NCBI RefSeq assembly: GCF_009176305.1
Contig: NZ_BLAJ01000002.1
Span: 682,001-746,000 of the forward strand
Source of the DNA: Martinezella dioscoreae
GTDB lineage: Bacteria; Pseudomonadota; Alphaproteobacteria; Rhizobiales; Rhizobiaceae
DNA: 64,000 bases
Direction of reading: 5' to 3'
Below, piece by piece: positions 42,365 through 51,751 of this stretch (within the stretch, counting starts at the first letter, position 1; the number at the start of each line of letters is the position of its first letter). Made by a program: the position numbers and the translations under genes. Below the pieces are notes generated by a model that had not been told where the DNA came from, did no database searches, and was given only the letters and a program-made list of their open reading frames with translations.

Positions 42365-43615
42365 TCAGGCGTAGCGGCTGATCGCGAGGTCGGTCGCGTC
42401 GATATCAGGCTTGCGGCCACTGACGAGATCGCTGATGACGCGTGCCGAACCGGAACTCATGGTCCATCCAAGCGTGCCATGACCTGTATTGAGATAAAGC
42501 CCCTTGATCCTCGTCGGTCCGATGACCGGCGTGCCATCCGGCGTCATCGGCCGCAGGCCCGACCAGAACGAGGCCTTGGCGACATCGCCGCCGGGGAAGA
42601 GATCGGTCACGGAATGCTCAAGTGTCCGGCGTCTCGCAAGGCCGAGATCATTGGTATAGCCGGAGATTTCCGCCATGCCGCCGACGCGGATGCGGTCGCC
42701 GAGGCGAGTGATGGCGATCTTGTAGGTTTCGTCCATGACGGTCGATTCCGGTGCGCGCGAGGCATCGGTGATCGGGATCGTCAGCGAATAGCCTTTGACC
42801 GGATAGACGGACAGGCTGATGCCGAGCGGTTTCAGCAGCAGCGGTGAATAGCTGCCGAGCGCGACGACGACCGCATCCGCATCCAGGCGCCCACGATCGG
42901 TCACCACGCCACGTACTTGGCTGCCCTCGATGGCGAGCCCCTTGATCGTCGTGCCGTACTGGAACCGGACGCCAAGCTCAATCGCTTTTGCAGCAAGCGC
43001 ATTGGTGAATTTGAAGCAGTCGCCGGTCTCGTCCTTCGGTGTCAGCAGACCACCGACGATCTTGCCGCGGACATGCCGAAGGGCCGGTTCGACGCGAATG
43101 CAGCCGTCGGGATCGAGCACCTCATACGGAATGCCGTCGGCCGCAAGAGCCTTGACGTCCTTGGCGGATGCATCGAGCTGCGCTTGCGTGCGGAAGAGCT
43201 GGAGCGTGCCCTGCATACGCTCGTCATAGGCAATACCTGTCTCTTCGCGAAGCTCAGCGAGCGAAATGCGGCTGTAATCGGCAAGGCGCAGCATGCGGCT
43301 CTTGTTGATCGCGTAACGCTCCGACGTGCAGTTTGACAGCATCTTGATGAGCCATGAGAGCATGGCGCCATCGACCTTCGGGCGCAGGATGAGCGGCGCG
43401 TGGTGCATGAACAGCCACTTGATCGCCTTCATGGGAATGCCGGGTGCGGCCCAGGGCGAGCAATAGCCGAAGGAAACCTCGCCGGCATTGGCGAAGCTCG
43501 TTTCCAGCGCCGGGCCCTGCTGCCGGTCGATGACCGTAACCTCGTGGCCCGCCTTGGCAAGCTGATAGGCTGACGTCACGCCGATGATGCCGGCACCCAG
43601 AACGACGACTTTCAT
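42365..43615 (-). CDS. dadA: D-amino acid dehydrogenase small subunit DadA
   Basis: A 416-residue membrane-associated FAD enzyme that oxidises D-alanine and other D-amino acids to 2-oxo acids, passing electrons to the respiratory chain. [20 protein letters not shown] is the ADP-binding fold with the following [27 protein letters not shown] and the C-terminal [22 protein letters not shown] are typical. GAGGACATC precedes the ATG. It lies 31 bases after the alanine racemase on the same strand, forming a racemase-dehydrogenase pair that turns L-alanine into pyruvate. Confidence 0.93.
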   Translation of the reverse strand: MKVVVLGAGIIGVTSAYQLAKAGHEVTVIDRQQGPALETSFANAGEVSFGYCSPWAAPGIPMKAIKWLFMHHAPLILRPKVDGAMLSWLIKMLSNCTSERYAINKSRMLRLADYSRISLAELREETGIAYDERMQGTLQLFRTQAQLDASAKDVKALAADGIPYEVLDPDGCIRVEPALRHVRGKIVGGLLTPKDETGDCFKFTNALAAKAIELGVRFQYGTTIKGLAIEGSQVRGVVTDRGRLDADAVVVALGSYSPLLLKPLGISLSVYPVKGYSLTIPITDASRAPESTVMDETYKIAITRLGDRIRVGGMAEISGYTNDLGLARRRTLEHSVTDLFPGGDVAKASFWSGLRPMTPDGTPVIGPTRIKGLYLNTGHGTLGWTMSSGSARVISDLVSGRKPDIDATDLAISRYA

Positions 43616-43646
43616 GATGTCCTCAGAGACTTGAGAGATGGGAAGG

Positions 43647-44780
43647 TCAGCGATATTGACGGTGGAAGCGATGGCCGAGACTGGTCAGGATTTCATAGGA
43701 AATCAAGCCGGCGTCGCACGCAAGATCATCCACGGTCTGATGATCTCCCAGAACTTCCACCATGCTGCCGAAAGAGAGAGCGCCTTCGGGCAAGGCGCTG
43801 ATATCGATTGTCGTGCTGTCCATCGACACGCGGCCGACGATGGGCAGACGCACGCCGTCGTAATAGACGGCGCCGCGATCGCTGAGGCTGCGCGGCAAGC
43901 CGTCGGCGTAGCCGGCGGCGATCGTCGCGAGCCGGGTCTTGCCTTTCGTCACATGCACGCCGCCATAGCCGACCCGAGCGCCTTCCAAAACGGTCCGTGT
44001 CTGCACCACGGCAACTTCGAGCCGGACAACCGCTTCCATGGGGTTGGCAACGCCACTGGTGGGAGCGCCGCCATAAAGAGCGATGCCTGGCCGTGCCAGT
44101 ACGCCATGGAAATCTCCGCCAAGAAAGATGCCGCCGGAATTGGCGAACGAAACATCGTATTGCGGAAACTCCGTTGCGACGCGACACATCTCGGCAAGCT
44201 GATCACCGTTTTGCCTGCTGTCGGTCTCATCTGCGGAGGCGAGGTGGCTCATGATGAACAGGATATCGACGTCGTCGGATGTCTGCAGATGAGCTGCCAC
44301 GGCGCTTCTGTCCTCCGGCGGTATGCCGAGCCGCGACATGCCGGTATCGAATTGGAGAACCGCGGGGAGCCTGCGGTGAAGAGAGCGTGACATCTCCGAC
44401 CACTGCCGCAACTGTTGGAGCGAATTGATCACAGGCACGATGCCGCCATCGGCGCAGGCAGCCTCATTGCCGGGTAAAAGGCCGTTCAGCACAAAAATAG
44501 TTGCATCGCCACGGAGTTGCGGACGCAGCCGTAGCGCTTCAATGAAGTGGGCGACGAAAAAGTGGCGGCAACCGCGCTCGTAGAGTGCTTTCGATACCTG
44601 ATTGGCGCCAAGTCCGTAGGAATCCGCCTTGACGACGGCGGCGGCCCGCGCCGGTGCGACGATAGTGGATAGCTTGTCATAGTTCCGGCATAGCGCGGCC
44701 AAATCGATCGTCAGATAGCCACACGCTCCACTATCGATCGCCAATTTTGGCGCCAGAGAATCCACAATACCGCCGTCCAT
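43647..44780 (-). CDS. dadX: Catabolic alanine racemase DadX
   Basis: A 377-residue fold-III PLP racemase. Lys51 in [11 protein letters not shown] is the PLP-binding lysine; [33 protein letters not shown] and [14 protein letters not shown] are the other conserved blocks. It has a slightly longer N-terminus than typical Alr (the conserved part begins about residue 22). GAGGGCGGAC precedes ATG 44780. Pairing with dadA and a divergent Lrp regulator points to a catabolic rather than a cell-wall role. Confidence 0.92.
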   Translation of the reverse strand: MDGGIVDSLAPKLAIDSGACGYLTIDLAALCRNYDKLSTIVAPARAAAVVKADSYGLGANQVSKALYERGCRHFFVAHFIEALRLRPQLRGDATIFVLNGLLPGNEAACADGGIVPVINSLQQLRQWSEMSRSLHRRLPAVLQFDTGMSRLGIPPEDRSAVAAHLQTSDDVDILFIMSHLASADETDSRQNGDQLAEMCRVATEFPQYDVSFANSGGIFLGGDFHGVLARPGIALYGGAPTSGVANPMEAVVRLEVAVVQTRTVLEGARVGYGGVHVTKGKTRLATIAAGYADGLPRSLSDRGAVYYDGVRLPIVGRVSMDSTTIDISALPEGALSFGSMVEVLGDHQTVDDLACDAGLISYEILTSLGHRFHRQYR

Positions 44781-44808
44781 GTCCGCCCTCGTCGTTCAAT
44801 ATAAGATT

Positions 44809-44893
44809 ATTGAAAGGATCGCGAAATTGCTTGCTAAACAGTGATTGATTATTGTTTAAATGCATTGATATTGAAAGGATCTGCGAATTTTTG
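44809..44893. promoter_or_regulatory. Direct repeats in the dadX-lrp divergent promoter
   Basis: ATTGAAAGGATCGCGAAATT (44809-44828) recurs 61 bases later as ATTGAAAGGATCTGCGAATT (44870-44889), with a third partial copy TTGAAAGAATCC just before the regulator start. The region between is AT-rich. Phased repeats of this kind suit an Lrp/AsnC octamer that wraps the DNA. Confidence 0.55.
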
Positions 44894-44904
44894 AAAGAAT
44901 CCAC

Positions 44905-45369
44905 ATGCCCGCTCTCGACGCCATCGACCGCAATATTCTCCGCTTGCTTCGCCTCGATGCCCGAGTCAGCAACGCCAAGCTGGCAGGCGAGGTGGGGCTG
45001 TCGCCATCGGCCTGCCTGCGGCGTATCAAATTGATGGAACAGGCGGGCGTGATCAGGGGCTATACGGCCCTGGTGGACACGTCCCAGGCAGAGGCATCGA
45101 TCGCCGTCATCATCAACATCACGCTCGAGCGGCAAACGGAGGAGCATCTCGATCGTTTCGAGGCGGCGGTACGCAAACATCCCGAGATCAAGGAGTGCTT
45201 TTTGATGACGGGCGGCTCCGACTATCTGCTGCGCGTCGAGGTCGCCAATCCCGGCGACTTCGAACGCATCCATAAGGATATTCTGTCGACCATGCCGGGA
45301 GTGCTGCGAATCCATTCGAGCTTCTCGATCCGCAATGTGCTCGCGACGCGGCCGAAAGGACTGCGTTGA
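44905..45369 (+). CDS. Lrp/AsnC-family regulator of the dad genes (DadR-like)
   Basis: A 154-residue Lrp protein: an N-terminal HTH (LDAIDRNILRLLRLDARVSN, LAGEVGLSPSACLRRIKLME) and a C-terminal RAM/ACT domain (EASIAVIINITLERQTEEHL, ECFLMTGGSDYLLRVEVAN). It is divergent from dadX-dadA with a 124-base promoter region holding direct repeats, as in known dad loci where an Lrp-type protein activates the operon with alanine. Effector identity is inferred from context. Confidence 0.9.
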   Translation: MPALDAIDRNILRLLRLDARVSNAKLAGEVGLSPSACLRRIKLMEQAGVIRGYTALVDTSQAEASIAVIINITLERQTEEHLDRFEAAVRKHPEIKECFLMTGGSDYLLRVEVANPGDFERIHKDILSTMPGVLRIHSSFSIRNVLATRPKGLR

Positions 45370-45399
45370 ATCGACCGGGATTGAGCACCGGGTGCGGCG

Positions 45400-47262
45400 T
45401 TACTCTGCCTTGTCGTGCGCTTGATCCCAGCCGATCCCTGCGGCGGCATCCACCTCGCAGATCAAGCCGCTCGGCTCGTAACGGACTTGGACCTTGCCGC
45501 TCAATTCCGCCGCCAGCAGGTTTTCGATCAAGCGGGAGCCGAAGCCCTTGCGGGTCGGAGGCTTTACGATTGGCCCTCCCGATTCCTGCCAGCGCAGTTT
45601 GAGGTGATCCGTCCTGCCCGTTTCCAGTGACCACGTGATCGCAACACGGCCATCCGCCACCGAAAGCGCACCGTATTTGGCGGCATTCGTCGCAAGCTCA
45701 TGCAGTGCAAGCGATATGGAAACGACAGCTCTCGGCGCGAGTTTGATTGCCGGTCCGGAAATTTCGAACCTGTCCTTCGGATAGGGGGATAGCGCCTGGG
45801 CAATGACGGCGGTCAACTCCGCCTGCTCCCATTGGCCGTGGATCAGCAGATCGTGGGCGCGCGCCATCGAGGAGAGCCGCGCCTCGAATGTCTCGACGGA
45901 TGCCTTGTCCACATCGTCCCGCCCGAGTGTTTGGCGCGCAATGGCCATCACGGTTGCGAGCACATTCTTGACGCGATGATTGAGCTCGCCCACCAGCACG
46001 GTCTGCAGGCGCTCGGCCTCCTTCTTGGCGCTGATGTCATGGGCGATCTTCGATGCACCTATGATACGGCCATAGGCGTCATAGATCGGGGAAACGCTGA
46101 GCAGCACATCGACCAGTTCGCCATTCTTGCAGCGCCGCTTGGTCTCGTAGGGTTCGACCTTCTGGCCAGCGCGGATCTGCGCAAGGATCGCCGGCTCCTC
46201 TTCACTGCGATCGTCCGGAACGAGCATCATGACCGAGCGTCCGATGGCCTCTTCCGCCGAATGGCCATAAAGCCGTTCGGCACCGGTGTTCCAGCTGGTG
46301 ATCACCATGTTGAGATCGGTGCTGAGGATGGCATCATCCGACGAGGCTATGATGGCCGCGAGACGCTGTTCCACCTGCTGGACTCGTTTGCGTTCGGTGA
46401 TATCCGTGACGACGCTGGCAACCCGCCGGATGTGCCCTGAATCGTCCCGCAAGCCGGAAACCGAATTTGCGACCCAGACGAGGCTGCCATCCTTGCGGAT
46501 ATAGCGTTTTTCGATCTCGAAGCTCTCGCCGGTCGCCATCATCGTTTCGAACATGCGGGTGTTCTCGCGCAGATCGTCCGGATAGGTAATGTCATGCATC
46601 CGCATGCCGAGTAGCTCGCTCTCGGCATAGCCGACGATCTCGCAGAAGCGCCCGTTCACCTGAACAAAGCGGCCATCGAGCTCGCATTGGGCTATTCCCG
46701 TCGCGGATTGGGAAATGACGGCACGGATTCGCTCCTCGCTTTCGCGCAACGCCTGCTCGGACCGGACACGTTCCGTCGTCTCGCTGACGATGCAGAAGAC
46801 GCCCACCGTCTTGCCGTCCGCATCGCGAACAGGCGAATAGGAAATATCGAAGTAAACCGTTTCGGGATAGCCGTAGCGCTCGATGTAGAACGGTCGGTCT
46901 TTGGCGGAGACCGTCTTGCCATCGCGAAGAACGGATTGCAGAAGCGGTTCGAGATCGTTCCAGAGCTCGGCCCAGCTTTCGCGCGCGGGACGGCCAAGGG
47001 CCTGAGGATGCTTGTCGCCTATCGTCGGCGCATAAGCGTCATTATAAAGCGCAATAAAGTCGTCGCCCCAGAATATGACGATCTGGGCTTGCGCGGAGAG
47101 CATGATATCGACGGCAGCGGTAAGGCATGGGGGCCATGCCGATTTCGGGCCAAGACTGGTCGCTTCCCAGTCGAAGCCAGAGATAAGCGCTGCCATCTCG
47201 TTGGTGTGACTTGCCTGTTCGGGGACGATATTCAGGATGCATCCTCTCTTGAGCGATCGCAA
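45400..47262 (-). CDS. PAS-domain HWE-family sensor histidine kinase
   Basis: A soluble kinase of about 620 residues with no membrane span. It has an N-terminal PAS-like domain (FDWEATSLGPKSAWPP onward, about 28-165), two further PAS domains with PAC tails (about 170-290 and 298-415), then an HWE kinase core: phospho-acceptor His in ELNHRVKNVLATVMAIARQT, HELATNAAKYGALS, and the W-x-E motif in WQESGGP, with GFGSRLIENL. HWE kinases are abundant in rhizobia and often feed the PhyR general stress response. No response regulator is adjacent. The start is uncertain: TTG 47262 lacks a clear site, and ATG 47196 is just ahead of the conserved region. Confidence 0.87.
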   Translation of the reverse strand: MRSLKRGCILNIVPEQASHTNEMAALISGFDWEATSLGPKSAWPPCLTAAVDIMLSAQAQIVIFWGDDFIALYNDAYAPTIGDKHPQALGRPARESWAELWNDLEPLLQSVLRDGKTVSAKDRPFYIERYGYPETVYFDISYSPVRDADGKTVGVFCIVSETTERVRSEQALRESEERIRAVISQSATGIAQCELDGRFVQVNGRFCEIVGYAESELLGMRMHDITYPDDLRENTRMFETMMATGESFEIEKRYIRKDGSLVWVANSVSGLRDDSGHIRRVASVVTDITERKRVQQVEQRLAAIIASSDDAILSTDLNMVITSWNTGAERLYGHSAEEAIGRSVMMLVPDDRSEEEPAILAQIRAGQKVEPYETKRRCKNGELVDVLLSVSPIYDAYGRIIGASKIAHDISAKKEAERLQTVLVGELNHRVKNVLATVMAIARQTLGRDDVDKASVETFEARLSSMARAHDLLIHGQWEQAELTAVIAQALSPYPKDRFEISGPAIKLAPRAVVSISLALHELATNAAKYGALSVADGRVAITWSLETGRTDHLKLRWQESGGPIVKPPTRKGFGSRLIENLLAAELSGKVQVRYEPSGLICEVDAAAGIGWDQAHDKAE

Positions 47263-47474
47263 CCGACAAGGATTGCCCCGTTCCGCTCATGCTTGCGAAA
47301 ATTCATAACATATTCTTCGTCGCGAAGTGCAGAGAGAAAACCCGCTGATTTCAATGTATCTTAAGTGACATAAGCGAATTTTCGCGCCGAATGTTTCGGG
47401 CCGCTCAAAGCGGACCCGGGCGACAGACCTTTATCCTAGGCGAGCTTCCATTTGACGCCAGTTTGAGGGAGTTG

Positions 47475-48359
47475 TCAGGTGTCCGGCCTTGCATGCATTT
47501 CGGCCGTCAGCCATCTCTCGAGCGCCAGCGCATCCGGCCTTCCGGCAATGTGCGGCGCGATCCAAAGCACCATGCGGCGCGGGCCGGGCAGAAAGCCGAA
47601 AGGTGCCACCAGCCGCCCGGAAGCAAGCTGATCGAGCACGAGCATTTGCGGCACGACCGCCATACCGAGGCCGCATGCGGCGGCCTGGATCAGCAGATAG
47701 AAATGATCGAAGGCCGCCTGTGGTGTCAGACGCAGATCCGCCTGTCCGGCTATGGCCTGCCAGTCGCTCCAGGCTTGCGGTCGTGTCTGCGTGGAGAGGA
47801 TCGCTGCATGTTCCATATCATCGGGACGCGAAATGCCGGAGCGGTTCAGATATTCCGGCGAACAGACAGGACCGATGGCCTCGCCGCCGAGCTCCCGGAT
47901 GATCGCATCCTTCGGCGGATCGATGACACTGGAGCGGATGGCGAGGCTGATCTTATCTCGGACGAAGTCGATCTGATCGTAATTCATGTTGAACTGAAGG
48001 GCGATATGCGGGTGGCGCTCGTGAAACTGGCCGATGCGCGGAATGATCCAGCCCATCATGATCGAGGAAGAGCAGGAGAGCGTCAGCGGGCTTGGGCGGA
48101 CGCGCTCGACGCTTGCCTGCATCAGGCCGAAAGCACTTGCCAGCCCTTCAGCAAGTCGCGAGCCTTCCGGCGTCGGCTCTGTCGAATGGGCGCGGCGGGT
48201 CACGAGGATGACGCCGAGCGTCTCCTCTAGCCCGCGAATGTGCCGGCTGATCGCGCCATGCGTAACGCAGAGCTCGTCGGCGGCAAGCGTCATCGACCTG
48301 TGCCGCGCGGTTGCTTCGAATGCCTTCAGCGCATTCAAGGATGGAAGAGGGCCGCTCAT
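47475..48359 (-). CDS. LysR-family regulator (GcvA-like)
   Basis: A 294-residue LysR protein. The N-terminal winged HTH (about 5-65) reads LNALKAFEATARHRSMTLAA and HGAISRHIRGLEETLG; the effector domain follows, with the PLTLSCSSSIMMGWIIPRI first strand and GLGMAVVPQML near the end. The pattern is that of the GcvA/AmpR subgroup. It is divergent from an MFS anion symporter that it probably controls, with a dyad at 48383-48401 in between. A 212-base gap separates it from the HWE kinase downstream. Confidence 0.88.
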   Translation of the reverse strand: MSGPLPSLNALKAFEATARHRSMTLAADELCVTHGAISRHIRGLEETLGVILVTRRAHSTEPTPEGSRLAEGLASAFGLMQASVERVRPSPLTLSCSSSIMMGWIIPRIGQFHERHPHIALQFNMNYDQIDFVRDKISLAIRSSVIDPPKDAIIRELGGEAIGPVCSPEYLNRSGISRPDDMEHAAILSTQTRPQAWSDWQAIAGQADLRLTPQAAFDHFYLLIQAAACGLGMAVVPQMLVLDQLASGRLVAPFGFLPGPRRMVLWIAPHIAGRPDALALERWLTAEMHARPDT

Positions 48360-48382
48360 TTTTTAAATTCCGCTATCTCGTG

Positions 48383-48401
48383 ATGTGATTTTTCCTCACA
48401 T
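48383..48401. promoter_or_regulatory. Candidate LysR operator
   Basis: ATGTGA (48383-48388) and TCACAT (48396-48401) form a perfect inverted repeat with a 7-base AT-rich spacer, 24 bases upstream of the LysR start. This is the position expected for autoregulation and control of the divergent transporter. Confidence 0.5.
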
Positions 48402-48577
48402 GATGGGGAGATTAAATCGTTTGCTTGCGGCTTGTCCATCCCGCTAGAGATCAAGGTCATTCGAAGGCGCATGCGGCCGAAGGCAGGGACTGGAGGGGAA
48501 GTCGGAGTTTCCGCTCTGTCAGCGACGCAAGCGGATCGCTGCGTTGTCAAGATTTCAGCACGGGGGAGGGATTTTCA

Positions 48578-49918
48578 TTGCAGCCCGCAAATCAGGAAAT
48601 GTCACAGGTCGAGCGTTCGGCCATATCAAAGGTTTCGAAGCGGCTGGTGCCGTTCATCGCCTTGATGTTCTTCATTAACTTTCTTGACCGCACGGCGATT
48701 TCCTTCGCCGGGCCGAACGGCATGACGACGGATCTGGCGCTGACGGCGGCCCAGTTCGGTTTTGCCGCCGGCATCTTCTTTTTCGGTTACATCGTTCTCG
48801 AAATTCCGAGCAATCTCGCGCTTCACAAATACGGCGCGCGGCGCTGGCTTGCCCGCATCATGGTAAGCTGGGGCATTGTGGCGCTCTTGTTCACCTGGGT
48901 ATCGAGCGCGACGGAGCTCTATGTGCTGCGCTTCCTGCTGGGCGTTGCCGAAGCCGGCTTCTTCCCGGGGGCGATCCTGTTCTTGAGCATGTGGGTGCCG
49001 GCCAAGCATCGCAGCAAGATCCTGGCACTGTTCTACCTTGCCCAGCCGCTGACAACAGTCGTCGGAGCGCCCTTTGCGGCCACGCTGATCCAGATGCATG
49101 GCCTCTTCGGCCTCGAAGGCTGGCGTGTCATGTTCTTCGGCGTTGCCATTCCGGCTGTCATCGTCGGCATCATCACCTGGTTCTACCTCGCTGATCGCCC
49201 CGATGATGCGAAATGGCTGACCCAGGCGGAGAAGGATTGGCTGAACCGGGCGCTTGCCGGCGAGGAAAAGGCAAAGGCGGCGGCGCATGGCAAGATGACC
49301 GGCCTCGCCTTGACGGACGGCCGCGTCTGGCTGCTGTCGGTCATCTATTTCGGCCTGATCTACGGCCTCTATGCGCTGGCCTTCTTCCTGCCGACGATCA
49401 TTGCCGGCTTCGAAACGAAATTTGGCACCAAGTTCGATGTCTTCGACAAGGGCTTGATCACGGCCGTTCCCTATCTGCCGGCAGCCGTTACCCTCTTCTT
49501 CTGGAGTCGCGATGCGTCCAGACGTGGTGTGCGGCCGTGGCACATCGGCATTCCGGCCCTGGTAGGCGCTTTCAGCATTCCGGCCGCGCTTTATATGGGC
49601 TCGCCTGAAGCGACGATTGTGATGATCACACTGACGGCTTGCGCGATCTTTTCCGCCCTGCCGAATTTCTGGGCCATTCCGTCGCGCTTCCTGACCGGGC
49701 CGGCGGCCGCAGCGGGCATCGCCCTGATCAATACGATCGGCAATATCGCAGGCTTTGCCGCACCCTATGTGACCGGTCTCGTCAAGGATGCGACCGGCCT
49801 CTATGAGCTGCCGATGTTCATCGTAGGTGCACTGATGCTGTTGTCGGCCCTGCTGGCCTTCTCTTTGAATGGGCGGGTCCGCGAGCCGGAACTGGTTGCT
49901 TACGGCAGCAAAGGCTGA
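48578..49918 (+). CDS. MFS transporter, anion:cation symporter family
   Basis: A 446-residue, 12-span transporter. INFLDRTAISFA, GYIVLEIPSNLALHKYGARRW, RFLLGVAEAGFFPGAILFLSMW and the late AAAGIALINTIGNIAGFAAP are the family signatures; members carry tartrate, galactonate, phthalate or similar organic anions. TTG 48578 is preferred because GGGGGAGGG lies 7 bases upstream; ATG 48599 in the same frame has its AGGA too close. It is divergent from a GcvA-like LysR and is followed by a terminator. No catabolic gene adjoins, so the substrate is open. Confidence 0.87.
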   Translation: MQPANQEMSQVERSAISKVSKRLVPFIALMFFINFLDRTAISFAGPNGMTTDLALTAAQFGFAAGIFFFGYIVLEIPSNLALHKYGARRWLARIMVSWGIVALLFTWVSSATELYVLRFLLGVAEAGFFPGAILFLSMWVPAKHRSKILALFYLAQPLTTVVGAPFAATLIQMHGLFGLEGWRVMFFGVAIPAVIVGIITWFYLADRPDDAKWLTQAEKDWLNRALAGEEKAKAAAHGKMTGLALTDGRVWLLSVIYFGLIYGLYALAFFLPTIIAGFETKFGTKFDVFDKGLITAVPYLPAAVTLFFWSRDASRRGVRPWHIGIPALVGAFSIPAALYMGSPEATIVMITLTACAIFSALPNFWAIPSRFLTGPAAAAGIALINTIGNIAGFAAPYVTGLVKDATGLYELPMFIVGALMLLSALLAFSLNGRVREPELVAYGSKG

Positions 49919-49949
49919 ATTCGCCTAGCCTGAAGGACGGGTGGGTTTG

Positions 49950-49975
49950 ATGGCGGCCGTGGAAATGGCCGCCAT
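49950..49975. terminator. Bidirectional terminator between MFS and ornithine cyclodeaminase genes
   Basis: ATGGCGGCC (49950-49958) and GGCCGCCAT (49967-49975) form a perfect 9-bp stem with an 8-base loop followed by TATCTTTCTT. The genes on both sides converge here. Confidence 0.65.
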
Positions 49976-49984
49976 TATCTTTCT

Positions 49985-51034
49985 TCAGGCTGCCCTGAGC
50001 AGCATGCCGAAGAGATCGCGCGGATCATCCGGATCGGCGATGATGTCGAGCTTCTGGAAATAGTCCGTACCCACCAGCTTCTCGCGAACGTAGCGCAGGG
50101 CGGAGAAATCTTCGATCGCGAAGCCGACGCTGTCGAACAGCGTGATCTGCCGGTCGCTGCTGCGGCCGGGTGCCCGGCCGCTCACGACCTGCCAGAGTTC
50201 GGTGACCGGATAATCCGGATCCATCTGCTGGATTTCGCCTTCGATGCGGGTCTGCGGCGGATATTCGACGAAAGTGTCGGAGCGCAGCAGGATATCGCGG
50301 TGAAGCTCAGTCTTGCCGGGGCAATCACCGCCGATGGCGTTGATGTGCACGCCGGCACCGACCATATTGTCCGTCAGAATGGTCGCGAATTGCTTGTCGG
50401 CCGTACAGGTCGTGATGATGTCGGCACCTTCGATCGCCGCCTGTGCCGAGGTGCAGGGCACGAGCTTCAAGCCGATCTTTGCGAGATTGCGGACGGTCTT
50501 TTCCGTTGCTCTGGGATCAATGTCGTAAAGGCGGACTTCCTCGATGCCGAGGACGGCCTTCATCGCCAGCGCCTGGAATTCGGCCTGTGCGCCATTGCCG
50601 ATCAAGGTGAGGCGGCGCGAATTGGCAGGTGCCAGATGTTTAGCCGCCATCGCCGAGGTTGCCGCAGTGCGCAGCGCCGTCAGCAGCGTCATTTCCGTTA
50701 GCAGCACGGGATAACCGGTCGAAACTTCCGCAAGCAAGCCGAAGGCGGTCACCGTCTGCAGGCCCTGAGCCATGTTCTTTGGATGGCCGTTTACATATTT
50801 GAAGCTGTAGACGGCGCCATCCGAGGTCGGCATCAGCTCGATGACGCCGTCATGCGAATGGGAAGCGACGCGGGGCGTCTTGTCGAAGAGGTCCCAGCGG
50901 CGGAAATCCGCTTCGATGGCGTCGGTGAGTTCGATGAGCACGGTTTCGATGCCGATGTGATGGACGAGCCGCATCATGTTCTCGACGCTGACGAAGGGAA
51001 TGAAAGCTCTTTCCGATGGGAGCGGTGCGGACAT
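49985..51034 (-). CDS. ocd: Ornithine cyclodeaminase
   Basis: A 349-residue enzyme of the ornithine cyclodeaminase/mu-crystallin family that converts L-ornithine to L-proline and ammonia using bound NAD+. FIPFVSVENMMRLVHHIGIE, HSHDGVIELMPTSDGAVYSFKYVNGHP, LTALRTAATSAMAAKHLA and the Rossmann motif LIGNGAQAEF are visible, with INAIGGDCPGKTEL downstream; these match true rhizobial Ocd. ATG 51034 has GAGG 8 bases upstream; the frame extends to 51130 without a better site. It is divergent from an Lrp regulator that likely senses arginine or ornithine. Confidence 0.92.
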   Translation of the reverse strand: MSAPLPSERAFIPFVSVENMMRLVHHIGIETVLIELTDAIEADFRRWDLFDKTPRVASHSHDGVIELMPTSDGAVYSFKYVNGHPKNMAQGLQTVTAFGLLAEVSTGYPVLLTEMTLLTALRTAATSAMAAKHLAPANSRRLTLIGNGAQAEFQALAMKAVLGIEEVRLYDIDPRATEKTVRNLAKIGLKLVPCTSAQAAIEGADIITTCTADKQFATILTDNMVGAGVHINAIGGDCPGKTELHRDILLRSDTFVEYPPQTRIEGEIQQMDPDYPVTELWQVVSGRAPGRSSDRQITLFDSVGFAIEDFSALRYVREKLVGTDYFQKLDIIADPDDPRDLFGMLLRAA

Positions 51035-51097
51035 TCTCGTATCCTCGATGGAAATCATTTCCCATAGGGTATCAAGCGGATCGATTGACTGAAATCG

Positions 51098-51145
51098 CAA
51101 AACTGTGCCAGTTTTGGTATGGGTTTGCACAAATTGCCCATAATT
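51098..51145. promoter_or_regulatory. Lrp-type operators between ocd and its regulator
   Basis: CAAAACTG (51098-51105) and CAGTTTTG (51109-51116) are a perfect 8-bp inverted repeat with a 3-base centre. A second, shorter dyad, TTTG-ca-CAAA within GGGTTTGCACAAATTGCCC, follows at about 51123-51141. Both lie 50-80 bases upstream of the Lrp start and on the ocd promoter side. Confidence 0.6.
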
Positions 51146-51177
51146 TTTGACGGATTGAACAAGATCAGGATCGTGCG

Positions 51178-51615
51178 ATGACGCTCGCCAAATATATTCC
51201 CGATGATCTCGACCGGCGTATCATCGCTCATCTGCGCGCTGACGGGCGGGCTTCGCTCTCCAAACTGTCCGATGTTTTGGGCGTCGCGCGTGGTACGGTG
51301 CAGAACCGGCTGGATCGACTGATAGAGACCGGCACGCTGCTTGGCTTCACCGTAAGGGTTCGGGAAGATTATGAGGAGCAGACCGTGCATGCCGTCATGA
51401 TGATCGAAGTCGTCGGGAAATCGACGACGCAGGTCATCCGTAAACTGCGCGGCCTTCCCGAAATATATTCGCTGCATACGACGAATGGCAATTGGGATCT
51501 GGTCGCCAATATCCGAGCGACCAGCCTGTCGGACTTTGATCGGGTCTTGCGCGAAGTGCGGATGATCGATGGCGTTGCGAACAGCGAGACAAGCCTTTTG
51601 CTGAGCAGCCTGTGA
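51178..51615 (+). CDS. Lrp/AsnC-family regulator of ocd
   Basis: A 145-residue Lrp protein: an HTH at about 10-55 (LDRRIIAHLRADGRASL, LSDVLGVARGTVQNRLDRL) and a RAM domain (VHAVMMIEVVGKSTTQVIRK, IYSLHTTNGNWDLVANI). It is divergent from ornithine cyclodeaminase. Family knowledge and the dyads in the gap support activation of ocd by an arginine-family amino acid; this is inference. Confidence 0.9.
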   Translation: MTLAKYIPDDLDRRIIAHLRADGRASLSKLSDVLGVARGTVQNRLDRLIETGTLLGFTVRVREDYEEQTVHAVMMIEVVGKSTTQVIRKLRGLPEIYSLHTTNGNWDLVANIRATSLSDFDRVLREVRMIDGVANSETSLLLSSL

Positions 51616-51751
51616 GAGGCATCGTTGGCGGATGTGGCCGATGCGAAGCCGGATACAGCCAGCCATCATGGATTCTCGCACTGCCGAACGGAAGCGCAGA
51701 CAGGCCGTGCCCGCAGCTTGAAAACTCGCGGCTTGTTGTTATGATTTTCGT

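Noticed and set aside
47263-47474. CTTCG-tcg-CGAAG dyad upstream of the HWE kinase considered as a stress promoter element
   Set aside because: Short stem, no GGAAC...GTT pair characteristic of EcfG promoters, and the kinase start is uncertain.
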